Shown here: in pieces, positions 19,731 to 28,971 of the stretch
How positions within the stretch are numbered: the stretch's first letter is position 1
Layout: each line of letters opens with the position of its first letter
From: Actinocatenispora thailandica
GTDB lineage: Bacteria > Actinomycetota > Actinomycetes > Mycobacteriales > Micromonosporaceae
NCBI RefSeq assembly: GCF_016865425.1
Contig: NZ_AP023355.1
Coordinates: 3,160,198-3,224,197, forward strand
DNA length: 64,000 bases
Reading direction: 5' to 3'
Position numbers and translations under genes: made by a program
The notes under the pieces: model-generated
The model's input: only the letters and a program-made list of their open reading frames with translations
Database searches by the model: none
What the model was told of the DNA's origin: nothing

Positions 19731-20480
19731 ATGTACCGCCTCGACCGGCCCACCGTGACCGCCACGGTGGCCAACCTGCTCGCCCGCTGGACGCCGTACC
19801 TGGACACCGAGCTGTACACGCTGCCCGGCCTGGTCCGGCCCGGGGACGTCTGCGTGGACGTCGGTTCCGCGGCCGGGCTGTACAGCCAGGCGTTGTCGCA
19901 GCTGGCCGGGCCGACCGGGCAGGTGCACAGCGTCGAGCCGGTGACGTTCTCGCATCCGGTGTGGTCGCGGGTACTGGGTGCGCGCCGGCGTGGCAACGTC
20001 TGCCACCACGCGGTGGCGATCGGCGCCGAGCCGGGGCGGCTGGCGATGCGGGTGCCGTTCGACGAGCGGGGGCCGGCGACCAGCCGCTCGTTCCTGGACT
20101 GGCACACCCACGGGGTCGGCTCCAACGCCGAGTACCCGTACCACGTCGACGTGCCGGTGCCGGTGGAGACGCTGGACGGGCTGTGCGCGGACGGCCACCT
20201 GACCCGGCTGGACTTCCTCAAGATCGACGTGGAGGGCGGTGAGCTGCACGTGCTGCACGGTGGGCGGCAGGCGATCGAACGGTACCGGCCGACGATGCTG
20301 ATCGAGATCGAGGCGCGGCACACGGCCCGGTACGACTACGCGGCGGACGAGGTCGCGGCCTGGCTGACCGGGCGCGGCTACCAGATGTACGCGTGGCGTC
20401 GCGGTTGGCAGCCGGTGGAGGCGGTGTGCGTGCACGCCAACAACTATCTGTTCCGGCCGCGCGACTCGGCGGCCCGCTGA
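19731..20480 (+). CDS. FkbM-family methyltransferase
   Basis: 249 residues. SAM-binding motif VCVDVGSAAGLYS is at 40-52, and the FkbM hallmark LKIDVEGGELHVL is near 163. FkbM-type enzymes O-methylate sugars or polyketides. An AGGAGACC box precedes the ATG. The upstream 250 bp (19480-19730) show no gene. No biosynthetic cluster is adjacent, so the substrate is open. Confidence 0.85.
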   Translation: MYRLDRPTVTATVANLLARWTPYLDTELYTLPGLVRPGDVCVDVGSAAGLYSQALSQLAGPTGQVHSVEPVTFSHPVWSRVLGARRRGNVCHHAVAIGAEPGRLAMRVPFDERGPATSRSFLDWHTHGVGSNAEYPYHVDVPVPVETLDGLCADGHLTRLDFLKIDVEGGELHVLHGGRQAIERYRPTMLIEIEARHTARYDYAADEVAAWLTGRGYQMYAWRRGWQPVEAVCVHANNYLFRPRDSAAR

Positions 20481-20526
20481 CCCGACCCGCTTGCGGCCAC
20501 GCACCGTCACCGGGCAGGCTCTGGCC

Positions 20527-21069
20527 ATGAGCGACATGTGGGCCGAGGGTGCCGAGGATCCGCGCGACTACGGCAACCCGGTGGGGGAGAAGGCGACGCT
20601 GCGGGGGTATCTGTCGAACTACCGGCTGACGCTGGGGATGAAGTGCGACGGGCTGGACGCCGAGCAGCTCGCCCGCCGTTCGGTGCAGCCGAGCACGATG
20701 AGCCTGCTCGGGTTGATCCGGCACATGGCGAGCGTGGAGCATCACTGGTTCCAGCGGGTGCTGCAGGGCCATCCGGAGCAGCCGCGGCTCTACCGCACCG
20801 CCGACGACCGGGACGCCGACTTCAACGGTGCGATCGGCGAGCAGGCGGTGGTCGACGAGGCGTTCGCCAGCTGGCGGCAGCAGATCGCCCGCGCCGACGC
20901 GTGGCTCGACGAGCTGGCCGAGGCAGACCTGGGCCGCGAGGTCCCGCTCGGCGACGACGACACGGTGAGCATCCGCGACGTGCTGGTGCACATGGTCGAG
21001 GAGTACGCCCGGCACGCCGGTCATGCCGACCTGATCCGGGAACGCATCGACGGCCGCACCGGCCAGTAG
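20527..21069 (+). CDS. DinB-like (DUF664) protein
   Basis: 180 residues of the DUF664/mini-DinB four-helix family. The metal-binding histidines are in HMASVEHHW and VHMVEEYARHAGHADL. Relatives are mycothiol- or bacillithiol-dependent S-transferases that detoxify electrophiles in actinobacteria; this role is inferred. The short distance to its neighbours (46 bp after the FkbM stop) allows cotranscription. Confidence 0.85.
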   Translation: MSDMWAEGAEDPRDYGNPVGEKATLRGYLSNYRLTLGMKCDGLDAEQLARRSVQPSTMSLLGLIRHMASVEHHWFQRVLQGHPEQPRLYRTADDRDADFNGAIGEQAVVDEAFASWRQQIARADAWLDELAEADLGREVPLGDDDTVSIRDVLVHMVEEYARHAGHADLIRERIDGRTGQ

Positions 21070-21111
21070 CGTCCCCGTCGCCGCGTCGGGGCGACGGGTA
21101 GCGTGCCGCGC

Positions 21112-21948
21112 ATGGTGAACGAGCGGCTGCCGGGCGAGGTGCAGCAGGCGGTGTCGGTGTTCCTGGCCGCCGTCGATGCCGCGGCGCCGGGCCTGGTGAC
21201 CGGGTTCTATCTGGTCGGGTCGGTGGCGCTGGGTGACTTCCACCCGACCGGCGCCGGTCGGGGCCCGTTCAGTACCGCCAGCGACATCGACTTCGTCGCC
21301 GTGCTGTCCCGGCGCACCGACGCGGACACCGCGGCGCTGGCCGGCGCGCAGGCGCGGGTCGTTGCCGAGCGGTCACGCCCGTCCTTCGACGGGTGCTGCC
21401 TGACCGAGGCCGAACTCGCGGCCGGGCCGGACGGCTGCCCCGGCGTACCGTGCTGGCAGTCCGGCCGGTTCGCGCCGGCCGGCCGGTTCGCGATCAATCC
21501 GGTGACGTTCTGCGAGCTGGCCCGGCACGGTGTCGCGGTGCGCGGTCGGCAACCGGCCGAGCTGGACGTGTGGCACGACCCGGCGGCGTTGCGCGCGTTC
21601 ACCGCCGACAACCTGCGCTCGTACTGGCGGCCCGCGTGGCGCAAGGGCCGTCGTCCGGGCCCGGTGCGGTTCGCCGTCGGGCTCACCGGTTGGTATCCGG
21701 TGTGGACGGTGCTGGGGGTCAGCCGGCTGCACTACACGCTGGCGACCGGCGAGATGACCTCCAAGTGCGGTGCCGGCCGGTACGCGCGGGAGTCGTTCGA
21801 CCCGCGCTGGCACCGGATCCTGGACGAGAGTCTGGCGCTGCGCACCGGCGGCGCCGAGGGGCGCCGCGGCTACCGCAACCCGCTGTCGCGGCGCCGGGAC
21901 ACCCTCGCCTACCTGGACGCCACGATCGACGCGGCGCTCGCCCTGTGA
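21112..21948 (+). CDS. aminoglycoside nucleotidyltransferase-like protein
   Basis: 278 residues. Nucleotidyltransferase motif GSVALGD is at 36-42 with SDIDF at 57-61 (the paired metal-binding acids), followed by a helical DUF4111-type C-terminal domain, as in ANT(9)/AadA enzymes that adenylate streptomycin or spectinomycin. Similarity is in the fold motifs; real drug activity is unproven. The ATG at 21112 is chosen over the GTG at 21103; no strong SD distinguishes them. Confidence 0.8.
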   Translation: MVNERLPGEVQQAVSVFLAAVDAAAPGLVTGFYLVGSVALGDFHPTGAGRGPFSTASDIDFVAVLSRRTDADTAALAGAQARVVAERSRPSFDGCCLTEAELAAGPDGCPGVPCWQSGRFAPAGRFAINPVTFCELARHGVAVRGRQPAELDVWHDPAALRAFTADNLRSYWRPAWRKGRRPGPVRFAVGLTGWYPVWTVLGVSRLHYTLATGEMTSKCGAGRYARESFDPRWHRILDESLALRTGGAEGRRGYRNPLSRRRDTLAYLDATIDAALAL

Positions 21949-21951
21949 TCC

Positions 21952-23208
21952 TCAGCGGTCGGCGGTGAGCCATCCGGCGAGGTCGTCGACCAGCGCCCGG
22001 TCGACGTGCTGCGGGGCCAGGTAGTCGGCCGGGCCGGACGGTCCGGTGCCGGGGAAGAACAGGTGGTTGTCCGCCGGGTACACCCGGATCGTCACGTGGG
22101 GGCGGGCACCGAGGGCTTCACGCCAGCGGGCCAGGTCGTCGGCGACGGTGACCTGGTAGTCGCGACCGCCCTGGGCGATGAGCATCGGTACCGTGAGCCC
22201 GGCCGCGGTGCCGACCGGGTCGTAGCCGCGCCGGTCCAGCCAGTACGAGCCGGGAAAGCCGAACGGCAGCTCGCTGGCCGGGGTGTCGGCGGTCAGCGCG
22301 GCGCTGTCCACCGTCGCGGCCTGCTGGACGATCGTCGCGACCGTCGCATCGGCCGCGGGGCCCGGTTCGAGTGCGGCGAGGTGGCGGGCGACGCGGACCG
22401 CGGAGTGCTGCATCGGCTGCGCCTCGGCGGCGAGCAGCACCAGCCCGGCCACGCTCGCGCCGGCCGCCGCGATGCGCGGGGCGACGGTGGCGCCCATGCT
22501 GTGCCCGACCAGGAAGACCCGGTCCGGGTCGACGGACGGTTCGCGGCGCAGCAGGTCGACGGCGGCCAGTGCGCCCGGCAGGTACTCGTCGGCCAGGGTG
22601 AACCCGGGGCGCTGCCAGGTGCCCGGATCGAGGTGGGTGAGCTTGTCGAAGCGCAGTACCGCCACGCCGCGGTCGGCGAGCCCCCAGGCCAGGTCCTTCA
22701 GCGGCTTGTTCGGCCCGCTGGTGGCGTCCCGGTCGAACGGGCCGCCGCCGGGGAGCAGGACCACGGCCGGGGTCGGTGCGGCGTCGCGCGGCAGGCTGAG
22801 GGTGCCGGGCAGTTCGTCGTGGCCGGCGGCCAGGGTGACCGGCCGTTCGGCGAACCGCTCCGGCCGGGCGTACTCCGGTGGCGACCACGGCGTCTCGTCG
22901 GCGGGCGCCAGCCGCAGCCCGTGCAGGTACCCGGTGTCGTCGACCGACATCACCACGGCGAACGAGTCCCGCGCGCAGTGCACCGGCACCCGAACGCGCA
23001 CCAGCCCGGCGGCCGGCTGCTCTGCCACCGGGTCGCCGAGGTTGCGAACCGCGCCGTGGGCGCCGACCTGGGCGAGCCAGGCCAGCCGCAGCGCGTCCGC
23101 GGTGACGGCGGCCCGCAGTGGTGCCGCGAACCGGGCGGCGATGCGCGCGAAGTCGTCGTCGCGGGCCCATGTCACCACCGCGGTGGCGACCGTGCCGGGA
23201 GCTGTCAT
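21952..23208 (-). CDS. alpha/beta hydrolase with N-terminal accessory domain
   Basis: 418 residues. Residues 1-120 resemble the DUF3887-type accessory domain, and the rest is an alpha/beta hydrolase with the nucleophile elbow GHSMG at 235-239, oxyanion region LLPGGGPFDRDATSGPNKPLK split over 150-171, and late acid/His in PADNHLFFPG. The ATG at 23208 has an AAAGGA box. Divergent from a small HTH regulator with only 33 bp between starts, so that regulator very likely controls it. Confidence 0.85.
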   Translation of the reverse strand: MTAPGTVATAVVTWARDDDFARIAARFAAPLRAAVTADALRLAWLAQVGAHGAVRNLGDPVAEQPAAGLVRVRVPVHCARDSFAVVMSVDDTGYLHGLRLAPADETPWSPPEYARPERFAERPVTLAAGHDELPGTLSLPRDAAPTPAVVLLPGGGPFDRDATSGPNKPLKDLAWGLADRGVAVLRFDKLTHLDPGTWQRPGFTLADEYLPGALAAVDLLRREPSVDPDRVFLVGHSMGATVAPRIAAAGASVAGLVLLAAEAQPMQHSAVRVARHLAALEPGPAADATVATIVQQAATVDSAALTADTPASELPFGFPGSYWLDRRGYDPVGTAAGLTVPMLIAQGGRDYQVTVADDLARWREALGARPHVTIRVYPADNHLFFPGTGPSGPADYLAPQHVDRALVDDLAGWLTADR

Positions 23209-23241
23209 CGGCCATCCTTTCTCATACTTGCGAACGGTAGC

Positions 23242-23787
23242 ATGGATAAGATCGATGGCATGGACACCCTCGAACTGCTGGCCCACCCGGTACGACTGCG
23301 CGTGGTGCACGCGCTGCGTGGCGCGCGGATCCTGACCACCGCACAGCTGGCCGCGCAGCTCCCGGACGTCTCCAGGGCCACCGTCTACCGGCACCTCGAG
23401 GTCATGGCCGCCGCCGGGGTACTGGAGGTCGCCGACGAGCGGCGGGTCCGCGGCGCGGTGGAACGCCGGTACCGGCTGAGCCCGGAGCGGGCCGCGATCG
23501 ACGCCGAGACCCTGCGGTCGATGTCGGCCGACGAGCACCGGGCGGCCTTCACCGCCGCGCTGGCCGCGCTGATCGCCGAGTTCGACCGCTACCTGGACGG
23601 GCCGGCCGCCGACCCGGTGGCCGACCTGGTCGGCTACCGGCAGCACGCGCTGTGGCTCGGCCCGGACGAGCTGACCGCGCTGATCGGCCAGCTGCAGCAG
23701 GCGATCGCGCCGCTGCTGGCCAACCGGCCGGAACCGGGCCGCACCCGGTACCTGCTGAGCCCGATCCTGTTTCCGGCGGCCGAGTAG
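23242..23787 (+). CDS. ArsR-like winged-helix regulator
   Basis: 181 residues with an N-terminal winged helix (LLAHPVRLRVVHALRG, SRATVYRHLEVMAAAGVLE) of the ArsR/HTH_20 type and a helical C-terminal domain. No metal-binding cysteine motif is seen. The start could be ATG 23242 or 23260. A CATACT -10-like box at 23223-23228 would make the first nearly leaderless. It shares a 33-bp divergent promoter with the hydrolase gene. Confidence 0.82.
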   Translation: MDKIDGMDTLELLAHPVRLRVVHALRGARILTTAQLAAQLPDVSRATVYRHLEVMAAAGVLEVADERRVRGAVERRYRLSPERAAIDAETLRSMSADEHRAAFTAALAALIAEFDRYLDGPAADPVADLVGYRQHALWLGPDELTALIGQLQQAIAPLLANRPEPGRTRYLLSPILFPAAE

Positions 23788-23793
23788 CGTCGG

Positions 23794-24411
23794 TCAGCCG
23801 CGGGCCCCGACCGGCTGGCGCAGCACGGTCCGGAGCTTCTCCGGCGCGGTACGGCGCGGATCGCCGAGGTAGATCTCGTGGTGCCGGCCGGTCGGCACCA
23901 GTCCGTGGGCGGGCAGGTAGTGCTCGTGCAGCTCGGCCAGCACCGGCGTCTCGTCGTCGTACGAGCCGACGTGCAGCACCTGCGCGCTGGGCCCCTCGTG
24001 CAGGCCCAGCTCGCGCACGCTGGCGATCGCCGGGTTCCCCTTCTTCGCCAGCGCGGCGGCCCGCGCGCCCGCGACCTGCTCGGCGGTCACCGGCGCGGGG
24101 AGGCTGATCAGCATCGTCCAGTTCCAGGAATCCTTGTCGCGGGCGGTGAACACCCGCGGATCGTCGGCCCACCACAGCCCCTCCAGCGGGCCGACGACGA
24201 AGTCGTCCCCGGTGCGCTTGGCGGCGAACTTCAGCGTGTACGCCACCGCGTACAGCGCCTCGACCGCCCTGGCGTAGGCGGGTGCGGTGTTCGGATCGCC
24301 GGTGCCGTCGACGGCGAGGAACCGCTGCGCGGGCACGTCCACGATCTCCCACCCGGTGTTGCGCGGCGCGTAGAGCCGCCGGTGGTCACGCTTGATGTCG
24401 TACGGCGCCAC
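23794..24411 (-). CDS. GyrI-like small-molecule-binding protein
   Basis: 205 residues of the GyrI-like superfamily: MxPYDIKRDHRRLYAPR start, VPAQRFLAVDGTGDP and the late HHEIYLGDPRRTAPEKLRTV, which is a hallmark of the group. Stand-alone members bind or hydrolyse small toxic molecules (cyclopropanoid hydrolases in some cases). The GTG at 24411 has a GGGAGGAACC box. It lies 19 bp downstream of the MFS gene and probably belongs to the same operon. Confidence 0.85.
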   Translation of the reverse strand: MAPYDIKRDHRRLYAPRNTGWEIVDVPAQRFLAVDGTGDPNTAPAYARAVEALYAVAYTLKFAAKRTGDDFVVGPLEGLWWADDPRVFTARDKDSWNWTMLISLPAPVTAEQVAGARAAALAKKGNPAIASVRELGLHEGPSAQVLHVGSYDDETPVLAELHEHYLPAHGLVPTGRHHEIYLGDPRRTAPEKLRTVLRQPVGARG

Positions 24412-24430
24412 GGTTCCTCCCGTTCGGATG

Positions 24431-25990
24431 TCAGCGCAATGATGCCCCGGTGGGCCGTCCCGGCAGCCGCAGGGCCGGCAGCAGACCGACCGCGGCGAGC
24501 GCGGCGAGTGCAAGCAACGCCGGGGCCGCGGCGGCGGCCGACAGTGCGGCCCCGGTGGGTCGGCCGGCCTGCATGATGCTCGCCGCGACGGCGATGCCGA
24601 CGGTGGGTCCGACGTTCATCGCGGTCTGCTTCAACCCCCCGACGACCCCCGCATACCCGGCCGGGGCGTCGCCGACCACGGTGCCGGTGGCGGTCACCAT
24701 CACCGCGGCGAACCCGGCGCCGAGCACCGCCAGCGTGCCGCCGACCGCGACGCCCGCGCCGGCCGGCACGAACCGGGCCAGCCCGGCCAGCGCCAGCACC
24801 ACCAGCGCCGATCCGGTCGCCGCCACCCGCCGCGGCCCGTACCGGCGCAGCGCCGCGCTGGACAGCGGCGCGCCGAGCACCATCAGTACGGTCAGCGGCA
24901 GTACCCGCAGGCCGGCCCGCAGCGGGTCGAGGCCGAGCACGTCCTGCAGGCAGAACGTGGCGACGAACAGCGCCCCGAACAACCCGCCCGCGGTGACCAG
25001 CAGCAGACCGATCGCCGCGGTCACCGGCCGGGCGGCAGCGACACTGCGGGGCACGATCGGTGCGGCGGCCCGACGCTCGTGCGCGAGCAGCGCCACCAGC
25101 CCCGCGGCCGTACCGGCGGCGCCGGCCACCGTGGACGCCCCGGTCCAGCCGTGCAGCGGCACACCGACCAGCGTGTACACCCCGAGCGCCAGCACCGCGG
25201 CGAGCAACGCGGCGCCACCCAGGTCGGTACGCGACCTCGCGCGACGAGCCGCCGGTACCCGGATCGCCAGCGCGACCGCGGCGATGGCGATCGCCACCGG
25301 CACGTTCAGCACGAACACGCTGCGCCAGCCGAGCTGCGCGACCAGCACGCCGCCCAGGACGGGGCCGGCGGCGCCGGCGAGGCCGATGCCGGCGGTGCGC
25401 ACCGCGACCGGCCCGGCGAGCCGCTCCGGCGGGTACCGCAGTCGCAGCAGCGCGAGCGTGGCCGGCTGCAGCAGCGCGCCGAACACCCCCTGCGCGGCAC
25501 GCAGCCCGATCACCCAACCGATGTCCGGTGCCAGCGCGATGCCGGCGGAGGCCGCGCCGAAGCCCAGCACCCCCACCACCAGCAGCCGCCGGTGCCCGTA
25601 CCGGTCGCCGATCCGGCCGGCGACCACCAGCAACGCCGCCACCGCGACCAGGTAGCCGGTGCCGGTCCACTGCACCTGCGCCATCGTGGCGTGCAGCTCG
25701 CGTTGCAGGCTCGGCTGCGCCAGCAGCAACAGCGTGCCGTCCAGCGCGACCAGCATCGCGCCCGCGACGCTCGCCGCCAACGCCGCCGAGCGCGCGAGCG
25801 CCCCGCGCGCCGCGGCCCCTGGCCCGGCGACACGGCCGGCTGGTTCCGCGGCACGGTCCGCTGTGTTCGGCCCGGCGGGTTCCTGCCCGCGTACCGGTGC
25901 TCGGGATCCCGGGACGCGGTTGGCCGCCTTCGTGCCGCGCACCGGCGCGCGGGATCCGGCGCCCGGGCCGGCCGGTTTCTTGCCGTTCAC
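24431..25990 (-). CDS. MFS multidrug transporter (DHA2-like)
   Basis: 519 residues. About 14 membrane helices with the MFS loop GRIGDRYGHRRLLVVG and the antiporter motif C-like GLAGAAGPVLGGVL, as in the EmrB/QacA drug:H+ antiporters. The first 75 residues are a disordered Gly/Pro/Arg tail containing two copies of GSRAPVRG, absent in typical members. The GTG start overlaps the TetR stop (GTGA), so the pump is coupled to its regulator. Confidence 0.87.
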   Translation of the reverse strand: MNGKKPAGPGAGSRAPVRGTKAANRVPGSRAPVRGQEPAGPNTADRAAEPAGRVAGPGAAARGALARSAALAASVAGAMLVALDGTLLLLAQPSLQRELHATMAQVQWTGTGYLVAVAALLVVAGRIGDRYGHRRLLVVGVLGFGAASAGIALAPDIGWVIGLRAAQGVFGALLQPATLALLRLRYPPERLAGPVAVRTAGIGLAGAAGPVLGGVLVAQLGWRSVFVLNVPVAIAIAAVALAIRVPAARRARSRTDLGGAALLAAVLALGVYTLVGVPLHGWTGASTVAGAAGTAAGLVALLAHERRAAAPIVPRSVAAARPVTAAIGLLLVTAGGLFGALFVATFCLQDVLGLDPLRAGLRVLPLTVLMVLGAPLSSAALRRYGPRRVAATGSALVVLALAGLARFVPAGAGVAVGGTLAVLGAGFAAVMVTATGTVVGDAPAGYAGVVGGLKQTAMNVGPTVGIAVAASIMQAGRPTGAALSAAAAAPALLALAALAAVGLLPALRLPGRPTGASLR

Positions 25991-26601
25991 CGGTCTTCGG
26001 GGCCCAGGTGGGCGGCCAGTACCGCATCGACCAGCCGGTCGGTCTGGGCGGCGGCGTGGTCGGGATCGTCGTCGCCCAGCGCCAGCCCGACCGCGCCCCA
26101 GCGGCCGAGCTGGGCGACGCCGTGCAGGTTGGTCCACAGCGCGATCGCGACCAGCTGCGCGGGCGTCGCGGGGGCCGGCCGGGAGGCCTCGATCAGCTCG
26201 ACCAGGCCGCGAAACAGCGGCATGCTCGTTTCCCGCAGCGCTGGTGCGCCGGTGGCACTCGCCTCGCCGCGCAGCAGGTCGTGCCGGAACATCAGCTCGA
26301 ACATGCCGGGTCGCTCCCGGGCGTAGCGGACGTAGGCGTGTGCCGCCGCGGCCAGCTGCTGCCGGGCGGGCGCGGCGCGGTCGGTGCCGGCGGCGATCCG
26401 GCCGGCCAGATCGGTGAAGCCGCGGCGGGCGATCGCGGCGAGCAGCGAGCGGTGGGTCGGGAAGTAGCGGCGGGGCGCGCCGTGCGAGACCCCGGCCCGG
26501 CGGGCGATCTCCCGTAGCCCGACCGACTCCGCGCCGCCGGTGCACACCAGCTCGACGCCGGCGTCGATCAACCGGTCTCGCAGTGAGCCCGTCGTGTCCA
26601 T
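25987..26601 (-). CDS. TetR-family regulator of the MFS pump
   Basis: 204 residues. HTH LREIARRAGVSHGAPRRYFPTHRSLL; the C-terminal domain resembles the WHG/TetR_C group. First gene of an apparent operon with the MFS pump and GyrI-like protein. The ATG at 26601 sits right beside two palindromic operators, which argues for strong autorepression relieved by a substrate of the pump. Confidence 0.9.
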   Translation of the reverse strand: MDTTGSLRDRLIDAGVELVCTGGAESVGLREIARRAGVSHGAPRRYFPTHRSLLAAIARRGFTDLAGRIAAGTDRAAPARQQLAAAAHAYVRYARERPGMFELMFRHDLLRGEASATGAPALRETSMPLFRGLVELIEASRPAPATPAQLVAIALWTNLHGVAQLGRWGAVGLALGDDDPDHAAAQTDRLVDAVLAAHLGPEDR

Positions 26602-26638
26602 AGACAGTGTCTACCAGATGGCGGTAGACACTGTCTAT
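26600..26638. promoter_or_regulatory. double palindromic TetR operator
   Basis: A perfect 16-bp inverted repeat (26600-26615 and 26623-26638, spacer 7). Each arm is itself a 13-bp palindrome: TAGACAGTGTCTA at 26601-26613 and TAGACACTGTCTA at 26625-26637, 24 bp apart. Two TetR dimers could bind on nearly the same face of the helix. The site overlaps the start of the TetR gene. Confidence 0.88.
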
Positions 26639-26767
26639 CGCGTCCCGGGTACCGGCGCGAAACATCCGGCGGAAAAATGTCTGCGGTGGATGTCGAGAAC
26701 GCGGACCCGGCTTCGTCCCTGGGGTGAACGCGGCCGACGCAGGCCGTACCGGATCGAGGAGAACACG

Positions 26768-27175
26768 ATGGCCAAGTACCTGTTGCTCAAGCACTACCGG
26801 GGCGCGCCGGCGGCGGTCAACGACGTACCGATGGACCAGTGGACGCCCGAGGAGGTCACCGCGCACCTCAAGTACATGGACGACTTCGCCAAGCGGCTGG
26901 AGCGCGACGGCGAGTACGTCGGAGGGGTGGCGCTGTCACCGGAGGGTACGTTCGTGCGCTACGACGGCGAGGGCCGCCCGCCGGTCACCGACGGCCCGTT
27001 CGCCGAGACCAAGGACCTCGTCGCCGGCTGGATGGTGATCGACGTGGACAGCTACGAGCGGGCGGTGCAACTGGCCGGTGAGCTGTCCGCCGCGCCGGGC
27101 GCCGGCGGCAGGCCGATCCACGAGTGGCTGGAGCTGCGCCCGTTCCTGGCCAACCACGCGGACACCACCGAGTGA
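26768..27175 (+). CDS. YCII/DGPF-domain protein
   Basis: 135 residues with the DGPFAETKDLVAGWMVIDVDSY signature (split here by function) of the YCII-related DGPF family, an alpha/beta-barrel fold. In actinobacteria these genes commonly pair with an ECF42-type sigma factor, exactly as here. A GAGGAGA box precedes the ATG. Its stop overlaps the sigma gene's GTG (GTGA). Biochemical role unknown. Confidence 0.88.
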   Translation: MAKYLLLKHYRGAPAAVNDVPMDQWTPEEVTAHLKYMDDFAKRLERDGEYVGGVALSPEGTFVRYDGEGRPPVTDGPFAETKDLVAGWMVIDVDSYERAVQLAGELSAAPGAGGRPIHEWLELRPFLANHADTTE

Positions 27176-28317
27176 ACGACTCGCTGCTGCGGGAGCTGGT
27201 CCCCGCGGTCATCGCCGTCCTCGTCCGGCGCGGAGCAGACTTCGCGACGGCCGAGGACGCGGTGCAGGAGGCCCTGATCGAGGCGGTACGGGCCTGGCCG
27301 CGGCATCCACCGCGGGAGCCGAAGGCGTGGCTGGTCACCGTGGCATGGCGCAAGTTCCTCGACGCGGCCCGCGCCGACGCCGCCCGGCGCCGGCGCGAGG
27401 AACGCGTCGACGACGAACCGGCGCCCGAGCCGGGCGCGGCGGGCGACGACACGCTCCAGCTGTACTTCCTGTGCGCCCACCCGTCGCTGAGCCCGGCGTC
27501 GGCCGTGGCGCTGACCCTGCGCGCCGTCGGTGGGCTCACCACCCGGCAGATCGCCCAGGCATACCTGGTGCCGGAGGCGACCATGGCGCAGCGCATCAGC
27601 CGGGCCAAGCGGACCGTGTCGCGCGTCCGGTTCGATCAGCCCGGCGACCTGGGCACCGTGCTGCGAGTGCTGTACCTGGTGTTCAACGAGGGGTACTCGG
27701 GCGACGTCGACCTCGCCGCCGAGGCGATCCGGCTCACCCGCCAGTTGGCCGCGCGCACCACGCACGAGGAGGTGGCCGGGCTGCTCGCGTTGATGCTGCT
27801 GCACCACGCGCGGCGCCCGGCCCGTACCGGCGCGGACGGCCAGCTCATCCCGCTCGCCGAGCAGGACCGCGGCCGGTGGGACACCCGGCTGATCGCCGAG
27901 GGCATCGACGTGCTGCAGGCCGCGCTCGCCCGCGACCGGCTCGGCGAGTACCAGGCCCAGGCGGCGATCGCGGCGCTGCACGCCGACGCGCCGACCGCGG
28001 CCGACACCGACTGGGTGCAGATCGTCGAGTGGTACGACGAGCTCGTCGCGCTCACCGGCAGCCCGATCGTGCGGCTCAACCGGGCCGTCGCGGTGGGCGA
28101 GGCAGACGGCCCGCAGGCCGGGCTGGCCGCCCTGGCCGAACTCGACGAGGCCCTGCCCCGGTACTCGGCGGCCGCCGCCTACCTGCACGAGCGGGCCGGT
28201 GAGCCGGCCGCCGCCGCCCGCTGCTACGCCGAGGCGGCACGCGCCGCGTCCACCGTGCCCGAACGCGACCACCTGACCCGGCAGGCCGCCCGGCTCAACA
28301 CCCAGCTGCGGTCATAA
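27172..28317 (+). CDS. ECF42-type sigma factor with C-terminal TPR-like domain
   Basis: 381 residues. Sigma region 2 spans about 15-75 (AEDAVQEALIEAVRAWP) and region 4 about 105-150 (TTRQIAQAYLVPEATMAQRISRAK). A roughly 200-residue C-terminal extension (FNEGYSGDVDLAAEAIRL onward) is the helical SNaCT/TPR-like domain that defines the ECF42 group, thought to replace a classical anti-sigma factor. Coupled to the DGPF gene. Its last 6 bp overlap the convergent response regulator gene. Confidence 0.9.
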   Translation: MNDSLLRELVPAVIAVLVRRGADFATAEDAVQEALIEAVRAWPRHPPREPKAWLVTVAWRKFLDAARADAARRRREERVDDEPAPEPGAAGDDTLQLYFLCAHPSLSPASAVALTLRAVGGLTTRQIAQAYLVPEATMAQRISRAKRTVSRVRFDQPGDLGTVLRVLYLVFNEGYSGDVDLAAEAIRLTRQLAARTTHEEVAGLLALMLLHHARRPARTGADGQLIPLAEQDRGRWDTRLIAEGIDVLQAALARDRLGEYQAQAAIAALHADAPTAADTDWVQIVEWYDELVALTGSPIVRLNRAVAVGEADGPQAGLAALAELDEALPRYSAAAAYLHERAGEPAAAARCYAEAARAASTVPERDHLTRQAARLNTQLRS

Positions 28318-28971
28318 CCCGGCGTCGTGGCCGAGCAGCGCGATCTGGGTGCGGTTGTCCAGGTCGAGCTTGGTCAGGATGTGCGAGACGTGCGCCTTGA
28401 CGGTGGCGACGCTCATCGACAGCTCCGCGGCGATCTCCGCGTTGCTGCGGCCCCGGGTCACCGCCACCGTGACGTCGCGTTCGCGCTGGCTGAGCCCGGC
28501 CACCGCCGCCCGCGCCCGCTCGTAGCGGGACGCCTGGTGCGCGGCGCGGTCCATCAGCCGGCGCAACACCCCCGGCGACAGCATCGGCTCGCCGGCGGCG
28601 ACCCGGCAGACCGCGTCGACGATGCGCTCCGGCGGGGTGTCCTTGAGCAGGAAACCGCTGGCGCCGGCCCGCAGCGCCAGCAGGATGTTCTCGTCGGCGT
28701 CGAAGGTGGTCAGCACGATCACCTGCGGCGGCGACGACCGGGCGCGCAGCCGGCGGGTGGCGGTGATGCCGTCCACCCGCGGCATCCGCAGGTCCATCAG
28801 CACCACGTCAGGGGAGTGCGCGTCGGCCGCCGCCGGCGCCTCGTCGCCGTCGGCGGCCTCGCCGACCACCCGGATACCGCGCGCGCCGTCGAGCATCATC
28901 GACAGGCCGGCGCGGACCAGTGCGTCGTCGTCGACCAGCAACACCCGTACCGGTGGGTTCACGCCGGCCAT
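28312..28971 (-). CDS. NarL/LuxR-family response regulator
   Basis: 219 residues. Receiver domain with phospho-acceptor Asp60 in VVLMDLRMP, switch Thr in VLTTFD and Lys110 in LLKD. The C-terminal LuxR HTH (LSQRERDVTVAVTRGRSNAEIA) is complete. The ATG at 28971 or the GTG at 28962 may start it; both overlap the kinase stop, showing tight coupling to the kinase. Output genes are unknown. Confidence 0.92.
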   Translation of the reverse strand: MAGVNPPVRVLLVDDDALVRAGLSMMLDGARGIRVVGEAADGDEAPAAADAHSPDVVLMDLRMPRVDGITATRRLRARSSPPQVIVLTTFDADENILLALRAGASGFLLKDTPPERIVDAVCRVAAGEPMLSPGVLRRLMDRAAHQASRYERARAAVAGLSQRERDVTVAVTRGRSNAEIAAELSMSVATVKAHVSHILTKLDLDNRTQIALLGHDAGL

